A program made the translations under genes and the position numbers. A DNA stretch of 64,000 bases, from the NCBI GenBank assembly GCA_005281725.1, contig SSBO01000007.1:2300402-2364401 (forward strand). Direction: 5' to 3'. This document shows, piece by piece, positions 22,104 to 36,013 of the stretch (position 1 is the first letter of the stretch; each line of letters begins with the position of its first letter). Below the pieces are notes generated by a model. The model saw only the letters and a list, made by a program, of their open reading frames with translations, did no database searches and had not been told where the DNA came from. The DNA comes from Wuchereria bancrofti (lineage: Eukaryota > Nematoda > Chromadorea > Rhabditida > Onchocercidae).

Positions 22104-25100
22104 GAAATCTGACTTAGTGATACTAAATATATCTAGCTGTGGTCACAACCTACAAATCTCTACATTTATTCTTTGTGAATAGTGATTATTACCATTTTCG
22201 AACCTTCATTATGTTAATTCTCAAAAATCTAAATCATCTAAACATTCCGTTTAATTTCGCTCGAAGTTTATAGAAATTTGCGGAAGGAGCTTGCGGAGCT
22301 TGACCAGAGGAGCTTGCGGCTAATCCCTAACATTTTCCTGGCTTGAAATGATACGGTACGAATAAATGAATCTGGTTTAGTGCAAGATTTTTGATCTAGT
22401 AAAAGATTAAAATAAAATACGTTGAAGGAGAGATTACAAAAAGGTCGAAAATTGTGAAAGAAATTTGCAATGAAAGTTGATGCATTCTGTTTTTCGAAGT
22501 GAGCATTTTTATAGCCACAAAATCGGGACAAAGAATGTGACTTGGAAAAAAAGTTAACAACTGATGAAAGGGAGCTGGTTCATTTCTCTCATCACTACGA
22601 AATAATAAATTACTTTGGCTTGTGATTTTGTACATTTGAAACTTGAATTACAATGTTTGAAGAATTTTACAAGATCCATTTTGCTGATGCTTTCCTTACC
22701 GACATGATAATGATGGTCATTTCTTGATTAGAAATTAATTCCATCTCAATTTTCCAGTCATTATTTTTCTTCATTACTTTAATAGTCGAAGATACCACAA
22801 GTTGAGTTGATGATGCTCAGTTCCTTTTCATATCTTATTACATGGGAAGTATTTTTTTAACACATAATGATGGTAATTAACTTAGCATGAATCACCAGTT
22901 TCTAAATTATTGGTCGCGTATACTTGGACTGCAAAATTCCACTTCTTTCTTTATTTAAAAACTTTGAAATTCCAAAATTGCAGGAATTCTAGTTGGTTTA
23001 AACTGATTTTGGACTTTAAATTAACATGGAAACGTGCATTTCTGACAACTGTATTTGCGATAGCATCATTTAATTACTGTCGCTAATGAGGAATTAACCA
23101 GTGTGTGGGTGTGTGTGATTGATTCATTTACTCTTGAACACTTTTTGCACCGTGCAGTTTTTTCTTCTTGATGAGAAACGCCGGATCCGACGATCGTTCA
23201 AAATTTATTTTCTAAAAAACTTGACCAACCCCAGGAATCGCCACCAAGAAACTTTTTTTAGAATGGAAATTAGAAAATTAGATGTCTAATTTTCATGAGG
23301 TAATGAATTTGAATTCCTGAAAAATGCATAGAATTTAGTAACACTGAAGTGTAAAGAATACTGAAGTGAATGATTAAACAAGAAATACGAAATGATGTCA
23401 ACTACAATTAATCTCAAAATTTGCTACCATAATAAATCAGCAAGACTATGCCCATAGTTATCTTCAGCTGTTAATTCAGTTGTAATGTTTATATTTTGAG
23501 TGTCAAGTATATATTAGAAGAGTTCGATGATATAACGAACTACAATAGAATAAAATAGCAAACTGTAGAAATGTCAGCACTAGTGTAAGATTCAAATATA
23601 AGTTCAAAAAATTTACTGTATTTCCATACAATTTTGTTTTACTTATATTTCAGGAGATTATTTATTCCCATATACTTCAGAAATATGTGATGTTGATTTA
23701 AAATTTATGTGCAAGGAGGTTGAAACATCCAAAAATGCCAGGAAATCAGAATTAGCGTGAGATTTTTCATTATTTTAGTGAGATGTGCTTCCACAGCAAT
23801 TTTAAATGAATTTTGCATGCCAAATAAAATATATCATATAATCCAAAAAATCGTAAAATACAGTTGAACAATTAATCAACATTCGGTTCCAAACAATTGA
23901 ATATTGACTGATTTCCGGCTGACTGTTTATTAAATTGGTTAATATGTTAATTCGCTAAAAATATAATAGCAATTAGGAAAATAAAAAATAAAGTTTTACC
24001 AAGACCCTATGTAATCAACTAAAATAACTTCTGGATTGAAGGAAATTTACTCCGAACTTTCAGATATATAAATCCCTGAAGTTAAAACACTCAAAGTACC
24101 TTAGAATCTTATGAACTTCGTTTTTTAAAAGCACTTTAAGTTTTTTTATTTCCCAGATTGCAGGCTGATTTATTAAATCTTCATACTTGCTTATGAACAG
24201 CTAGTTTTTGGTTAAATACTAGTTATCCTTATGATATGTCTTGAAAATTGGTTAAATGAAACCTCAGTTAATGTAATCGTTTCTTCCAAACGATTTATAA
24301 TTTCGTGTGATAACTCTGCTTTTTTCTATGACAAGAAACTGAACTACTTCATATTAATTTAAACTTATATCCACTGCTTGGATATTCTCGGCCTTTTAAA
24401 AAAAAGGAACGTCTTTAAGCTTATCCAATAGAAAAGTTCAGTTTCCGACGATCAAGTAGAATAATCAATTGCTACAATGCCACAGTTTCACTCGTAACCA
24501 TATTTATATACCTAAAGTCAAATATACACTTAATCAACATACCAGCTTCGAAAATGTCCTTTGCCAAACAGCGAAAGCACATGACGCTCTCAAATTGTTC
24601 TGTAGCCTTAATGACTAATTATGTGGTAGCTGATCAACTTCAATTTACCCCGTTGTATCTAAATTTGCAAGAAAGTCGGATCAATTCGCAACAATAAAAT
24701 TGAACAACACAGATTTACCATGGTCTACAAGCTTTAACTTAATTAGGAATTTGACCAAACAAATTTACACATTTGATACAGACTCTTACCTAATAGTTCG
24801 CTTAAAAGACCAAGAATTCATTCCGGAAATGCAGATGTCTAAAATAAACTAACTACTGAGAAATGGCATGCCTTTTCCTGTAAAGAACCTCTCGCTCTAT
24901 TCAATTTATCATAGCGATGCAGTGTAGAACAGAACAGTCTGCAACCAGTGATGATACTTCTCCAATTAGTGCACGATGCAGTAAGCTTCCGGCAAATCCA
25001 AAATATTTTAAAATTTCGAATGAAATCAAGCAACCCATCCCACTAAGTACAAGAAAATTCAGGGACCTGCCGCTTTCAAAATTTTAAAACTTTCAACCTC

Positions 25101-26853
25101 TGTATAAGCTGGTTTTTAAGATCTTCAAACAAACAAACATCTACACTATCTGATATAATGACGACACCCATGCAAAAAAGAAATCATCACCCCAAAACAT
25201 CCGGATGTAAAAGTGTACTGTACGAATTCGACGTACGCAGTATTGAAAAAATAATCCTTCGCAAAAAAGTTAAGATATTTTACACTTTAATTTTTCCGCG
25301 CTATTTGATATAATTAGTTCCATTCTTAGCATATGCCTGTTGTTTACCAACTAGTCCGCAGAGCAGTGAGTTCCCATTCCGCTTTCTATTTTGTACTCGT
25401 CTGCATCAGTTACAAATCAGCAACCATACTAATGTGGTGTATTCGATGGGATCTACTGCATTCAGGTTAACGCTCATTTACAACGTAGTCATCAAATAGC
25501 TATGAAACTAGACATTATCTGGACAGCCAACCACAAACGACGCATTTCACTAGATTTTAAATCCATTTTATCATTTTAGACAAACATTTCAAAAAAAAAG
25601 AAATTCTACAATGACAGTGTTATGTAAATGAAAGTAACATTCCAAAAGGCACATCCAGGATGAATAGATTTCAATAACTACAGTTTATAAACTTTTTTCT
25701 CGCCGCCGTCTGCACTACTCATTCTTCTGGAAATTCTATATATATCGGTCGAATTAAGCATACTAGCTTTTTCCCGCTACCATAACATCATGAGGGATCT
25801 ATTGGACTGATGGGAAAACCTACTATTCAAATTACAACTCAAAAGTTTTTAAGAAATAAAGCACTTAAATAACTAACAAACAACCGGTTAAAGTCTCAAA
25901 TGCAATCAGTTCATAACAATTCAAATTCAGATACTGAATTCTTTTTCCCAGTTCCTTTCATTGTGTTTTGAAGCAAAAAGCTGCGCAAAAATGAGCAAAT
26001 GAAAAAATAAATTTTTGAGCTAGTGAAAATGCAAAATTAAACAAGATGAAAAGGCACGATAAAGGAGATGATATGAATTAGAGAAAAAATAAAACGAAGT
26101 TAATTCCGCTCAGCAAAATTATTAACATCATTAATAACAATGCATGAGTCAATACAGGTAAGGAACCACGAATTTCTGCACTTTTCATTGTTTCTATCAG
26201 TGGATATAACTGTTTTTTTACGCTATTAATAACATGCAAATACGCCCTCCCAATCACTTTGATGGCACTAGACTAAACCAAGAACGAGTAGTGAAAACAA
26301 TAGTCAACTGTTCCTTACTTTAACATATCAATTTAAATCTTCGTTTCAAAGATGGACTTGATAGATACTCCCTAAAAATAAAAGCAAATGACATATAGCA
26401 GCAAAACAAGAGTTTCATCAAAAGTTAAACCGATATCAGCTAGAAAGCGAAAATACAAGAAAAAGAAAAACTTTCTAAAAAATATGAGAACAAAGAGAAG
26501 AACAAGAAACAATGAATAAGTGTGTACAGTTAAGGCAATTAGGAAAACCAAACCACATTACGACTGTATTTCGTAATAAAAAGAAACAATTAATAGTAGC
26601 CAGAAAATCAAAGCTTAAAATCAAATTTAGAAAAGTAGTCAATCAGTACAAGATAAATATAGAACAGATCGTTAACACAGCAGGTCGATTTTTCCTAGAC
26701 TATCTTCCTCCAAATAGAACGAGTTTGGGATCAAAATTTGTAACAACTTATGATTTTAAAATCATCACCGATGACAATCGGATTTCAGCCAGGAACACAT
26801 TAATCACATTTGCCTTGGGAAGAGAATGATAATAAACTAGTATGTAGAGCATT
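22104..26853. other. Long AT-rich intergenic region
   Basis: No gene is supported. Items seen: an orphan exon-like frame on + at 23664-23760 after a good acceptor (atatttcag), a 56-codon ATG-started frame on + at 24917-25087 with Ser/Thr-rich content, and a basic 105-codon frame on + at 26512-26829. None has a recognisable family or a coherent gene structure. No RNA gene or repeat element was found. Confidence 0.4.
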
Positions 26854-29800
26854 TCAGGATGACCTACTGGTATCAATTTGCTCCGACAAAATACTTCTCC
26901 GTATATCATCGTTACTATTTCTTAACACCGTATAAATACTGTCAACTTCAGCAAGCTGTTCCAAAACTGGGATTATATCTAACAATTCAACATCGTTCGC
27001 ATCATCGAACCATGTTTGTACCGGAATCTGAAATAAAACGTGTTTTCAAGAGATAACATTGGAAATGCTAAGTGCTATAATACTACAATAACTTTCCCTT
27101 TCATCACTTCTAATTCAAAAATAAAAATTCTTCCGAATTTTGCAGCATATGTCGCGACAGAACAATAGCTCTTTTATATCTCAAGATTTACCATGACACC
27201 CTAAATCTTCCTATGGTTTGAATTCATTTTTCTAAATAGATGAATAGATGAAGCGTGTAGCGGCAAAAAACATTTTCTCACCATAAGACGGTGAAAAAAA
27301 AGGATCAATAAATCAACATACTGCATTATCGGGGTGAAAAGCGTAACTAGCCGGTGAATTATCCACAATGATTACTTTCTTTAAATCGCGACCAAGCCTT
27401 GTCAAATCCTGAAAATTGAACAGCAGATGAAATGTTAAACAAGAAAATACCTATTGTAGTTGCACTCAGTATTTCCAATTTTATACTTCAAAGATATTTG
27501 CAGAGAATGTGCTAAAACTTACCGCTTGTTAAAGGATGCAAAACAAGAAAGCGATTATTTACTGATTATGATACGACACATACCACTTCAATCTCTGCAA
27601 ACATCTTTGGAGTATAATATAACAAAGAGATTAAACAAGCATGTTTGAAAATGATTAAAAGATAAAAAAACCAAAGCGAACCTTGACATAATTACCCTTA
27701 TGAAAAACACAAGATTCTCGAAATAATCGCGCGCGAAATACACCTCGTTTATCCAAAAAATCAGCAACTGGATCGGCATACTGAAATCCATGAAGAATTT
27801 CGAAATTACTTCAAGAGCAATTTATTCATTTCTATTACATTACTAATCATTCATTAATAATGCTGATTCCTTCTGGAAGAATGACTTTGTCGCTTCTTTA
27901 TGCTTTGTTTTCTACTCACGGTGATAAAGAGAACCATAACGAAATAGGGTCGTGTGAATACCCTTCTGTAAAAAGTATGGAAGTTGTAGAAATCAGTCCG
28001 ACTCAGTTGAAAGTTAATACTTGTAAACAAAGTACTTAAATTATCAAATCTGACTCACATACATCTCCCACTTGGAAGCGCTCCTATCCTAGCTGAAATA
28101 ATCATTCCTTATTAGCGCTGTTGAAAATGTGCAACATCGTATATATTTTTTATTCCCTATTTCCAAGAATATCCTTTAACAGTGTTTCTACACAGCTAGC
28201 AAAATTTTGATATTTAAAAGATCTTTGTGGTACTGCACATTTCCCCCCATAATTAGCAATTTTTAGGAAAGAAATACTTTGGCAAGGCTGGCTGTGAATA
28301 ATACACATTCAAACTTGTCACCTATCCTTTCCAAAAACTCATCCACATAAGGCCGTTTTAGCACATAAACCTGATGAATCACGTTATCGATTTCAACTGG
28401 TATTATAAAGTCCGGATTCTTCACAGGCTGAAATATATTTAATTAAAAACAAAAAGAAGACGAAGACCACACATCTTGTCTTTCCTTTCCAAAAAGAAAT
28501 TCCTTAGATAGAACTACTTAAGAGTACACTGACAAACTTCAGCAATGTATACGAAACCAAATTAAACTTTCCAATCTTATATTAGACCTGGAACAAATAT
28601 CCTAGTTATAAAGCTTGACTTTCAAATTCTTGAATTCGTAAATCTCCATAAAGAATCATATACGAATTTGTCGACTAACATGAAAAAAGTTTGCGATATG
28701 CAATAATCCAAAACGAATTACCCAAAATCTGAGCCGTTAGATACAAATCTGCTAAAATTAACCTTAAATGAAGAATGCACCAATGTTTCGTCCAAATCAA
28801 TAATAAGACACTTTTTATCTCCATCACACGGACGTAGTGGAGGAAGCAATAACTTGTCGGAGAGTTGCTAAAATTTTATTTTTATTCTCAAAAATATTTC
28901 AATCTGAAAACAATACATAAACTAAAACCTTCTTGACTTCCTTTAAAGTACTCGAGATTCGAAAAGTTGCCAATTACCATAAAACTTATGCTTTGCGCAA
29001 AAAAATAAAGGACGAAATGTTGCAGCCAACCTAATTTTCATTGATAAATCCTCATATCTCAAAATTTCACTTTCACTCGCAAATCTCAATTTATACATAG
29101 TGCTTTAACATTTCTAACTTCGCATCATCCGACAACAACGCTTCTTTCACTACATTTGAACATTTTCGGTTCCATCTCTCCCTCAGCCTCAACTTAGTTA
29201 TATCGACCTAATTAAATTAACTCATGACTAACTTTGATTAGAGCAATTAATCACTATTTGTTCTCATATCAAAAACTATGTCTCAAAAATTTATAAAGCT
29301 GAAAGGAAAAAATGGATCAATTTTTGAATCAGATAATATAAAAAAGGGTGCAATAAGAAAGTAGTATTTGCTAATCTTATGTTCAATTTTTTTCTTATCA
29401 ATTCTGGCTTAACAAAGTTAACATAATAAACAAGGTTAATACGAAATGTTTCCTGCTTTAAAACATAAATTACTTTCCTTTTCTTCTCTTTTTTGACTCT
29501 CAAATTCCACAACCTTGATTCTGCATTTTCATGCTTTTGGTTCGTAAGTTAAAAAAACACTGCATCGAACTTTTTTGTGATTCTGAAGAGATAAGCCAAA
29601 TGACCTAAACACTAAATGATCGCAAACACTAAACGAACAGTTATAATCGCAAAAATGAAAAAACTCCTTGTCAAAGGGATTACTACGTTTTATCACGACA
29701 AATAAAAATTTTTTAAATCTAGTTCCGTGATATGCTATTACGCTTTATGGCACTTTTCTTCTATTATTACTGCTTAGTTCATTGCTGACCACAAAACTTT

Positions 29801-32800
29801 TCAAATATTTCGACAAGTGGAAGAAAAAGCAACCTACTTTTAGTGCAGGCTTATCATCGAGAAAACTAGAGATCAATTCACCAAGTGCCCACATGAGTTG
29901 CCTTTTTCATTTGACTTAAAACACTTCCATAAAACATTTGTTGTTAAGCATCCCTCAGACCAATTTTGTTTCCTACTGCTAACGATAACACTGAAGTGAG
30001 TTATTGCTGCAGAGGAGAATTAAATGGAACAAGAAAAGCTCACACTGTGGGAAAATGACAATGCAAAAGGAATGAAGTTCAACCCATCAATAAAATAACC
30101 TTCTCACTATCAAAAACATAACAATTAAAAATGCTGCAGCCTCACTTCGTTTGGCTTAGGTAATTAAATCTGGTCTCTTGGAGTAATTAAATAGCAAATT
30201 AAATTTGTTTACTTCACATGCTTCACTAGATGAGTCTCATTTTATCTGCTGATCTAACAAAACGATTGTTTCTAACCCAACCAAACAGATTCTTCAATTC
30301 AAACAGAATGAGAAACATGAGAAAAACGAGATCACATATGCCAAGTGAAATATTATTGTTTCACCAAGATCTTATACTCACTCTTCTGCTTTTTTTCAAG
30401 TTTCATATACCCATGCCTTACAAACTTAAAAAACAATTTTTTAAGACTTTCAAAAATCCCATGAAGTTATTTGCAAAAAATATAAGTAGGTCCACGTAGC
30501 GAAATATACCTCACCTTTTTAAAAGAAATCTTAACTTGAGAATTTGGTCAAATAAATTCTATTTAAAAAGGAAAAACGGCCTCCGTTGACAATAAACTCG
30601 GAACAAAACAAAATACAAAGTTGGACCAAAGTGATCAAATTTTTACTGAAAGAATCACTAATCACATGACTGCTTAAAGTGTTACAATTTGAACTCAATT
30701 CAACTACCCGTATTACTTCCAAATAGTCGCCAATGATAGAAGACGCAGAAATGAAAAGCGGAAGAGGTAAAATTAAATTAGCTTACTAAGGATGAGAGGA
30801 ATCTAACGATTATTCCTGACGTACTTCATATTTTTAGTTCATGAAGTACATCTGGTACTGGTGCTTATTGGAGGAAGTTTACCGTTCTCGTAGGCATACC
30901 GAACGTATGTATCAAATGCCATATCATATGAATAAACCATATATATATGCGTGTATACAGCATAGTAATACGATTAGTTCAGTCATATAAATGTTCAATA
31001 ATCCATCATTTATCTAATATGTAAAAAAAGATAAAAAGCGTTCCTCACAAATAACATAACCACAAACACAACCCCAAAAATAATTCACTTTTTCGAAACA
31101 CTGGATACTGAAGAAAAAAGAGCACAAAATTTTGTGAATAAAGTCCTAACCTATTTTATTGTAATCTGAAGACAGTGAATTTCAAACAATTATATTTAAA
31201 AAAATTAAACCAAACCAAGAAACCCAAATGAATTTAAACTGATCAAAATTAGGAGCAGCACAGCTTTAAATTTTAAAATCCTAATAAAAAAAATCTAATG
31301 ACCGTAGTTAACCTGAAAAGAAAACTGACCATAGGAACATATTCCCCAGTATCATCGTAACTATCAGCTGAATATGAATCATTTACACTGACATTTGTTC
31401 CGTTTACGTTCGTACCGTTTTGCGAATTTTTTATTACTTGAGTAATCAGTGACTGCGGAGTTGAGGTTGATGGGACTGGATGAAGTGTTCGTCGTTTCGC
31501 TAACAATTAGCAATGTTGAATATAAAAGTCTTAGAAAGAAAATTATTCAACAACTATAAGATAAATAGCATAATAAGAGAAGTGTACGTCATAACAATGT
31601 ACCGCTTCTTTTCAGTGAAAATAATACAGCAACTGTTATAGCTAATATTAATGAAAATAAAGATAAACTGAATTTTGGAAATTTTTAGTGAAATGCAATC
31701 CTATAACTGATTTCATTACCAGTTCTACACTGTGTAGCCTGTCCATAAAAAATTAAAATGAACCTTTAGCAGTAGCCTCGGATCGTATACAACAGCAAAA
31801 TGACTGCAGAAATTTAGGCATATGCGGCTTTCCACGTGATGCGACACTCGATGATTTATTTCGGATATTTTTTGCTTCTAGAAATTTCGAAGAAATTAGT
31901 GAATATTGAACAGTATATGAAATACAAAAATATGATACTTCATTAATTCATTCCAGTAAGAATCCAAACAATTAAAAAGTAAGAATGATTGCCATTTTTA
32001 CGTGCTATTTAATTCATTTACTTAACAACCCAGTTCCAAAACCTTAGGGCATTTCAAAAGCGTTACAATAATCAAATGAAATTTTGTGCAGAGCTCAAAC
32101 AAAACAATTTGACAGAACCAGGTTTTTTGGTTTTACATATCCGTAAAATATCCTACACTTTATTGCTTTCCTGATAGTGAGAAATTCCTGAAATTACAAA
32201 AACTTGCATAAGCTCAACTAAAACACAAAAAGATCAAGAACTACACCATGCAAAATGAATCCTAAGAAGGAAAAGTAGAAATATGATGCTAAACTCCGAC
32301 TGCTAAAATACTGCAATGCTGAAATTCATTCCTGTAGATAGACTGCCGTTGTTAACATCTAATCCAATCCCAATCAATGAAATTAATTGTAGGAAGCATA
32401 ATAACAAAAGCTTATGGCGTTTTGAAGGACTTTGTTCAACAAACCCACTTTCTTGAATTTCAGTAGTCCTGGCAAATAGTAATTATCCAGTTTCATGTAC
32501 CGAATATTTTATTTTTATAATCCACACAACTAATCGTTTTCAATTTATGATGAAATTTTTATAAACAAAATGCAATTTTGGGAAACCCAGTTATTTTGAA
32601 AAACTGATAAAATCATTTTCCAAACTATTGGAAATTTAAAAATTTTATGTGATAACACTCTTTCGGAAAATGAAATATGGAAGAAATGCAGTAGATGATT
32701 TAGATAAAGCCATCTGAATTAAATTATTCTAAATTGTAAATTGAACAAAGAATGATGTTACTATCTGCATAGAATATAAGAAAAAGTATTCCATGAGCAC

Positions 32801-33911
32801 GATAAACTATCAACTACCATACTGTTCAATATCCACTAATATCTCAACGTTAGAAAATATTCATGCTTATTCAAATGAAGGAACAACTTAGTAACAACAG
32901 TAAAATTTGAAATTTTTAATAAATCCAAATTTGGATGGATCTTAAAAACCACAGGCTTAGTAGAACATAGAGGAAAAGAACCTAAATCCAAAAAAAATCA
33001 CCTTTATCATTAGATAATGACCAAATGAACAGTGTATCACGTTTATTGTTAGCACCTTCCACAACATACCCTTTCTTATCGAGTGTTTTTAGCTGTGACA
33101 CTCTGCCATCAGCATTGGTACATCCTTTGACAGCATTATGTTTCGGAAAAGATTTTTGACAGGAAAATTCGCTTGCTAAATTAATTTTGGTGAAGTTTTT
33201 ACGTCCCATTTCAGTACCATTTTCAAATCGACGAAGTAATCCGACCAATAGCGTTTGGGAGCTATCACCAGGACCACCATCGGATGCTAACGTCGATTTT
33301 GAATGTATAATTTGTTCGTTGGCAGACGATGTACCAAAGCCGCATGTAGACGGTACCGGCTGCACCATAGATGGAGGACCAGGAATAATTCTTACAGAAG
33401 GCAAAGAAACGGCACCGGAAGAAGTATAGGATGGATTCTCGTAACAGGTTTTTGGCCAACATGAACAAGGTGTAGAAGTAACAGTTACTGGGAAGCGATT
33501 GGGTGCATAACCACACGGAACGATTTTCTGCAATCCTTGTGAAGTTGCTCCTTCTACTCTGCTATGGTTTGCTTCATTCAGATTCATGCTGCTGCCAGAC
33601 GCCATGCCAGCACAACTACTTGTAATGACATTCCTAAGCAACGAAATGTCATTTTTCGTCCGTTCCATGTCATCGTGATTCCAAAAACAAGTTGCACTCA
33701 TGTTGTCCTCAGCACTGTACCACGAATTCAGAATTTTACTGTTCTGGTACAAAGATTTTGAGGTACCTGACACTTCAATAGCTTTACAATTCCTTAAAAC
33801 ATTGCTGCTTGAGAGAGATGTCCCCTGTCGTACATTGAGACGCCGTAAGCCATGCACTGCTAACGAAGAATCTTCCAGTGACCGACCATTCCGTCCATCC
33901 GATTTTTTCAT
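26854..33911 (-). CDS. scpl-1: CTD small phosphatase (SCP/SCPL family, HAD superfamily)
   Basis: Removes phosphate from Ser5 of the RNA polymerase II CTD and from related substrates; it is normally nuclear. Seven exons in order: 33911-33002, 31499-31330, 28867-28763, 28427-28278, 27780-27682, 27408-27322, 27027-26854. All phases agree (564 aa). The catalytic DxDxT motif is [14 protein letters not shown] in exon 3. Next come [46 protein letters not shown], the [19 protein letters not shown] lysine/acceptor block, and a final [15 protein letters not shown]. Exon 2 contains LITQV, matching the short N-terminal motif of vertebrate SCPs. The first 303 residues form a Ser/Pro/Asn-rich extension absent from vertebrate SCPs. 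The ATG at 33911 follows an upstream in-frame stop, but further 5' exons or alternative starts are possible. The symbol is by similarity to the nematode family; orthology was not tested. Confidence 0.93.
28868..31329 (-). other. Large intron of the SCP gene
   Basis: 2.46 kb of AT-rich sequence separates the N-terminal region from the catalytic exons. It holds short open frames on both strands (for example + 30230-30499 and - 29291-29512) that look random. No internal start, repeat or RNA was identified, although an alternative promoter for a short isoform could lie here. Confidence 0.4.
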
Positions 33912-33954
33912 TGAAAAGTAGGGCTCACGGAATTCCCCTCAGAATAAGAAGTGA

Positions 33955-35195
33955 GAGAGAGATTAAGCAAGGAAATTGGGAAAATATATGGTTATACGGC
34001 AAATTTTCGAAAACTTTTTCGATCGTTCCTGGAAAAACAAAATAGTTAAAAGCAAAAAACACGATGGAAATTGCGTAAAAATCAATCGCAGCAGCGTGTA
34101 ATTTTCTTTTTTTCATATTCAGTATTTGGCTTTCAATGAGTAGCTAGCTAGAAGGAAATCATATCAAAATACAAAATAACAGTAAAGTAAGCTGAAGGAG
34201 AACCGTATAGACAGACCACTGTGTGGTTTGCCCCTATAGCGTCACTTCGAAAATGAAATGTAGCGAGCTCATCTGAATACGTCATCCGTAAACATGATGA
34301 CCAGAGCGTCAGTGAAAAAAGTCTTCAAGATTGGGACCATCCCTAAAGTAGCCCTAGGATATTTATATATCTAGTACCTGTCCTATTCATTTTTCAAATA
34401 AATTGATCTATCACACATTTAAAACGAGATAAGAACGAATTATAAAGGTATTATAACCACCTTCTTTACTTCATTCTTAATAGCAAATAAATATTTCAAA
34501 TTGAAAAACATAGAAATGCAGCAAGGATTACGAGATAAAAAGTATGTTTCTCTCAGCTAATGCCTCAAATGATTAGTAGATGTTACATTCGAACTGAAGT
34601 CATTCATTTTTCAAATAAATTTATATATCACACATTTAAAACGAGATCAGAACGAATTATAAAGGTATTATAACCACCTTTTTTACTTCATTTTTAATCG
34701 CAAATAAATAAAGATTGCACAATTTTTACGAAAATATTTATCTAATTTGCTGAAGTCTGCAAGACCATTTATCTTTGCTGCACAAAAAAGCTATTCTGAA
34801 GCAAGACTGACAAAAAAGGAAAAAAGTCGCAGACATAGAGTGAAAGATAAAGTTTAGCAAAAGTTTCAACCAACACTCAAAATATTATATTTGAAAAGAT
34901 GTGTCAATTCTTGTACATTCCATCATCAGGTGGTTGGAAATCAAATGTAACTGATCAAAAATCGGTCGGCTTTCTCAAATTATGCATAATAGCAGTCTAA
35001 ATCAAAGAAGCACTTTAAAGATATATGTAAGCAAGGAATTTGGGAAAATACATAAATAAACGCAAATATTCGAAAACTGCTTTAGTCGTTCTATTGAAAA
35101 GATAAAAATCAAGAGTAAGAAGCTTAATGGAACTTGCGTCAAAACTATTAGCAGCAACATGTAATTTTCTTCCGTATTTTTTTTCCGCCACTTTA
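33955..35195. repeat. Nested diverged repeats upstream of the SCP gene (A-B-B-A order)
   Basis: Repeat B is a 108-bp direct duplication at 34385-34492 and 34602-34710 (about 90% identical, sharing tcacacatttaaaacgaga and gaattataaaggtattataa). Repeat A is an older pair at about 33955-34120 and 35030-35190, sharing the order gggaaaata, ttcgaaaact, cgttc, gcgt, gcagcaac/gcagcagcgtgtaattttctt. Read on the minus strand, both A copies encode similar open frames containing KLHxAAxxF and VFExL. Confidence 0.75.
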
Positions 35196-35444
35196 ATATT
35201 TTCTGCTGCCACTATTATCTTTTTCGACAAATATCTCATTCTAATAATAAGAAAAATCGTGAATCAAAGTCTGGTTTTCAATATTCATTCTCGTAAGAAA
35301 TTGTAAATCGAAATTTCTAGACTATTTTGATTAATTTATAAACACCGATTTAGAAGTCACAATTACATTGCTATGAGGATTTAAATAAATCATTTATGAA
35401 AGGGAAGTATCGACCAAAACCCATCATTACTAAGCAATAATCAG

Positions 35445-35656
35445 AGATTTCAACTCCTTTTTATGAGACAAATTTAAAAAATGTGAAGGAGAGTATTGAA
35501 TCTTCTAATGAAGAACGATTAGCACCAAAAATCAAAAAATATTCTCAATACGATAAAAGTCAGGATGTAATATCTACTGTCAGCAGGAACAAAAGGGGAC
35601 AAAATGAGCAATTTGCATTATTAAGTAAACTAGGAAATAAGAAAAGTGATGAATAA
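35445..35656 (+). CDS. Orphan terminal-exon-like segment
   Basis: It follows an acceptor (aataatcag) and stays open for 69 codons, to TAA at 35654-35656. The product is hydrophilic and Lys/Glu/Ser-rich (..ESIESSNEERLAPKIKKYS..). No upstream exon of matching phase was found and no family is recognised. It may be a real last exon, a fragment, or chance. Confidence 0.25.
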
Positions 35657-36013
35657 GAGAAAAGAGAGAATTTGAAGACATGTGAACGGATAATAATCAC
35701 TGACTCATTGAAAGAAAAGTAACACATTTCACGATTATCTCATCATAAAGAGAGCCATACAAAAGAGATTATACTTAATTGATGAAAGCAACCCTACCCA
35801 TAAATCGTGCACCATAAAACGCCAATAGTAAGTAGAATAATACGATCTACAAGTTGTGTGAATACAAGTTGTGAACAAAATTAGGGACGGGATCCCAGCA
35901 ACAGCTTTTGCTTTTAATGTATGACATTATCGGTGCTGTATAAAATAGCACAGTTATCTATTAGAATGTGACAAATTAATAAGCTAATTAATGAGCATCT
36001 ATAATTAGACCAA

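Noticed and set aside
27001..27027. Apparent one-base frameshift in the last SCP exon
   Set aside because: It came from a misread base; rechecking gives an exact 174-nt exon in frame.
33187..33921. Plus-strand frames opposite the SCP long exon
   Set aside because: They are shadows of the 303-codon minus-strand frame, which splices in phase to the catalytic exons.
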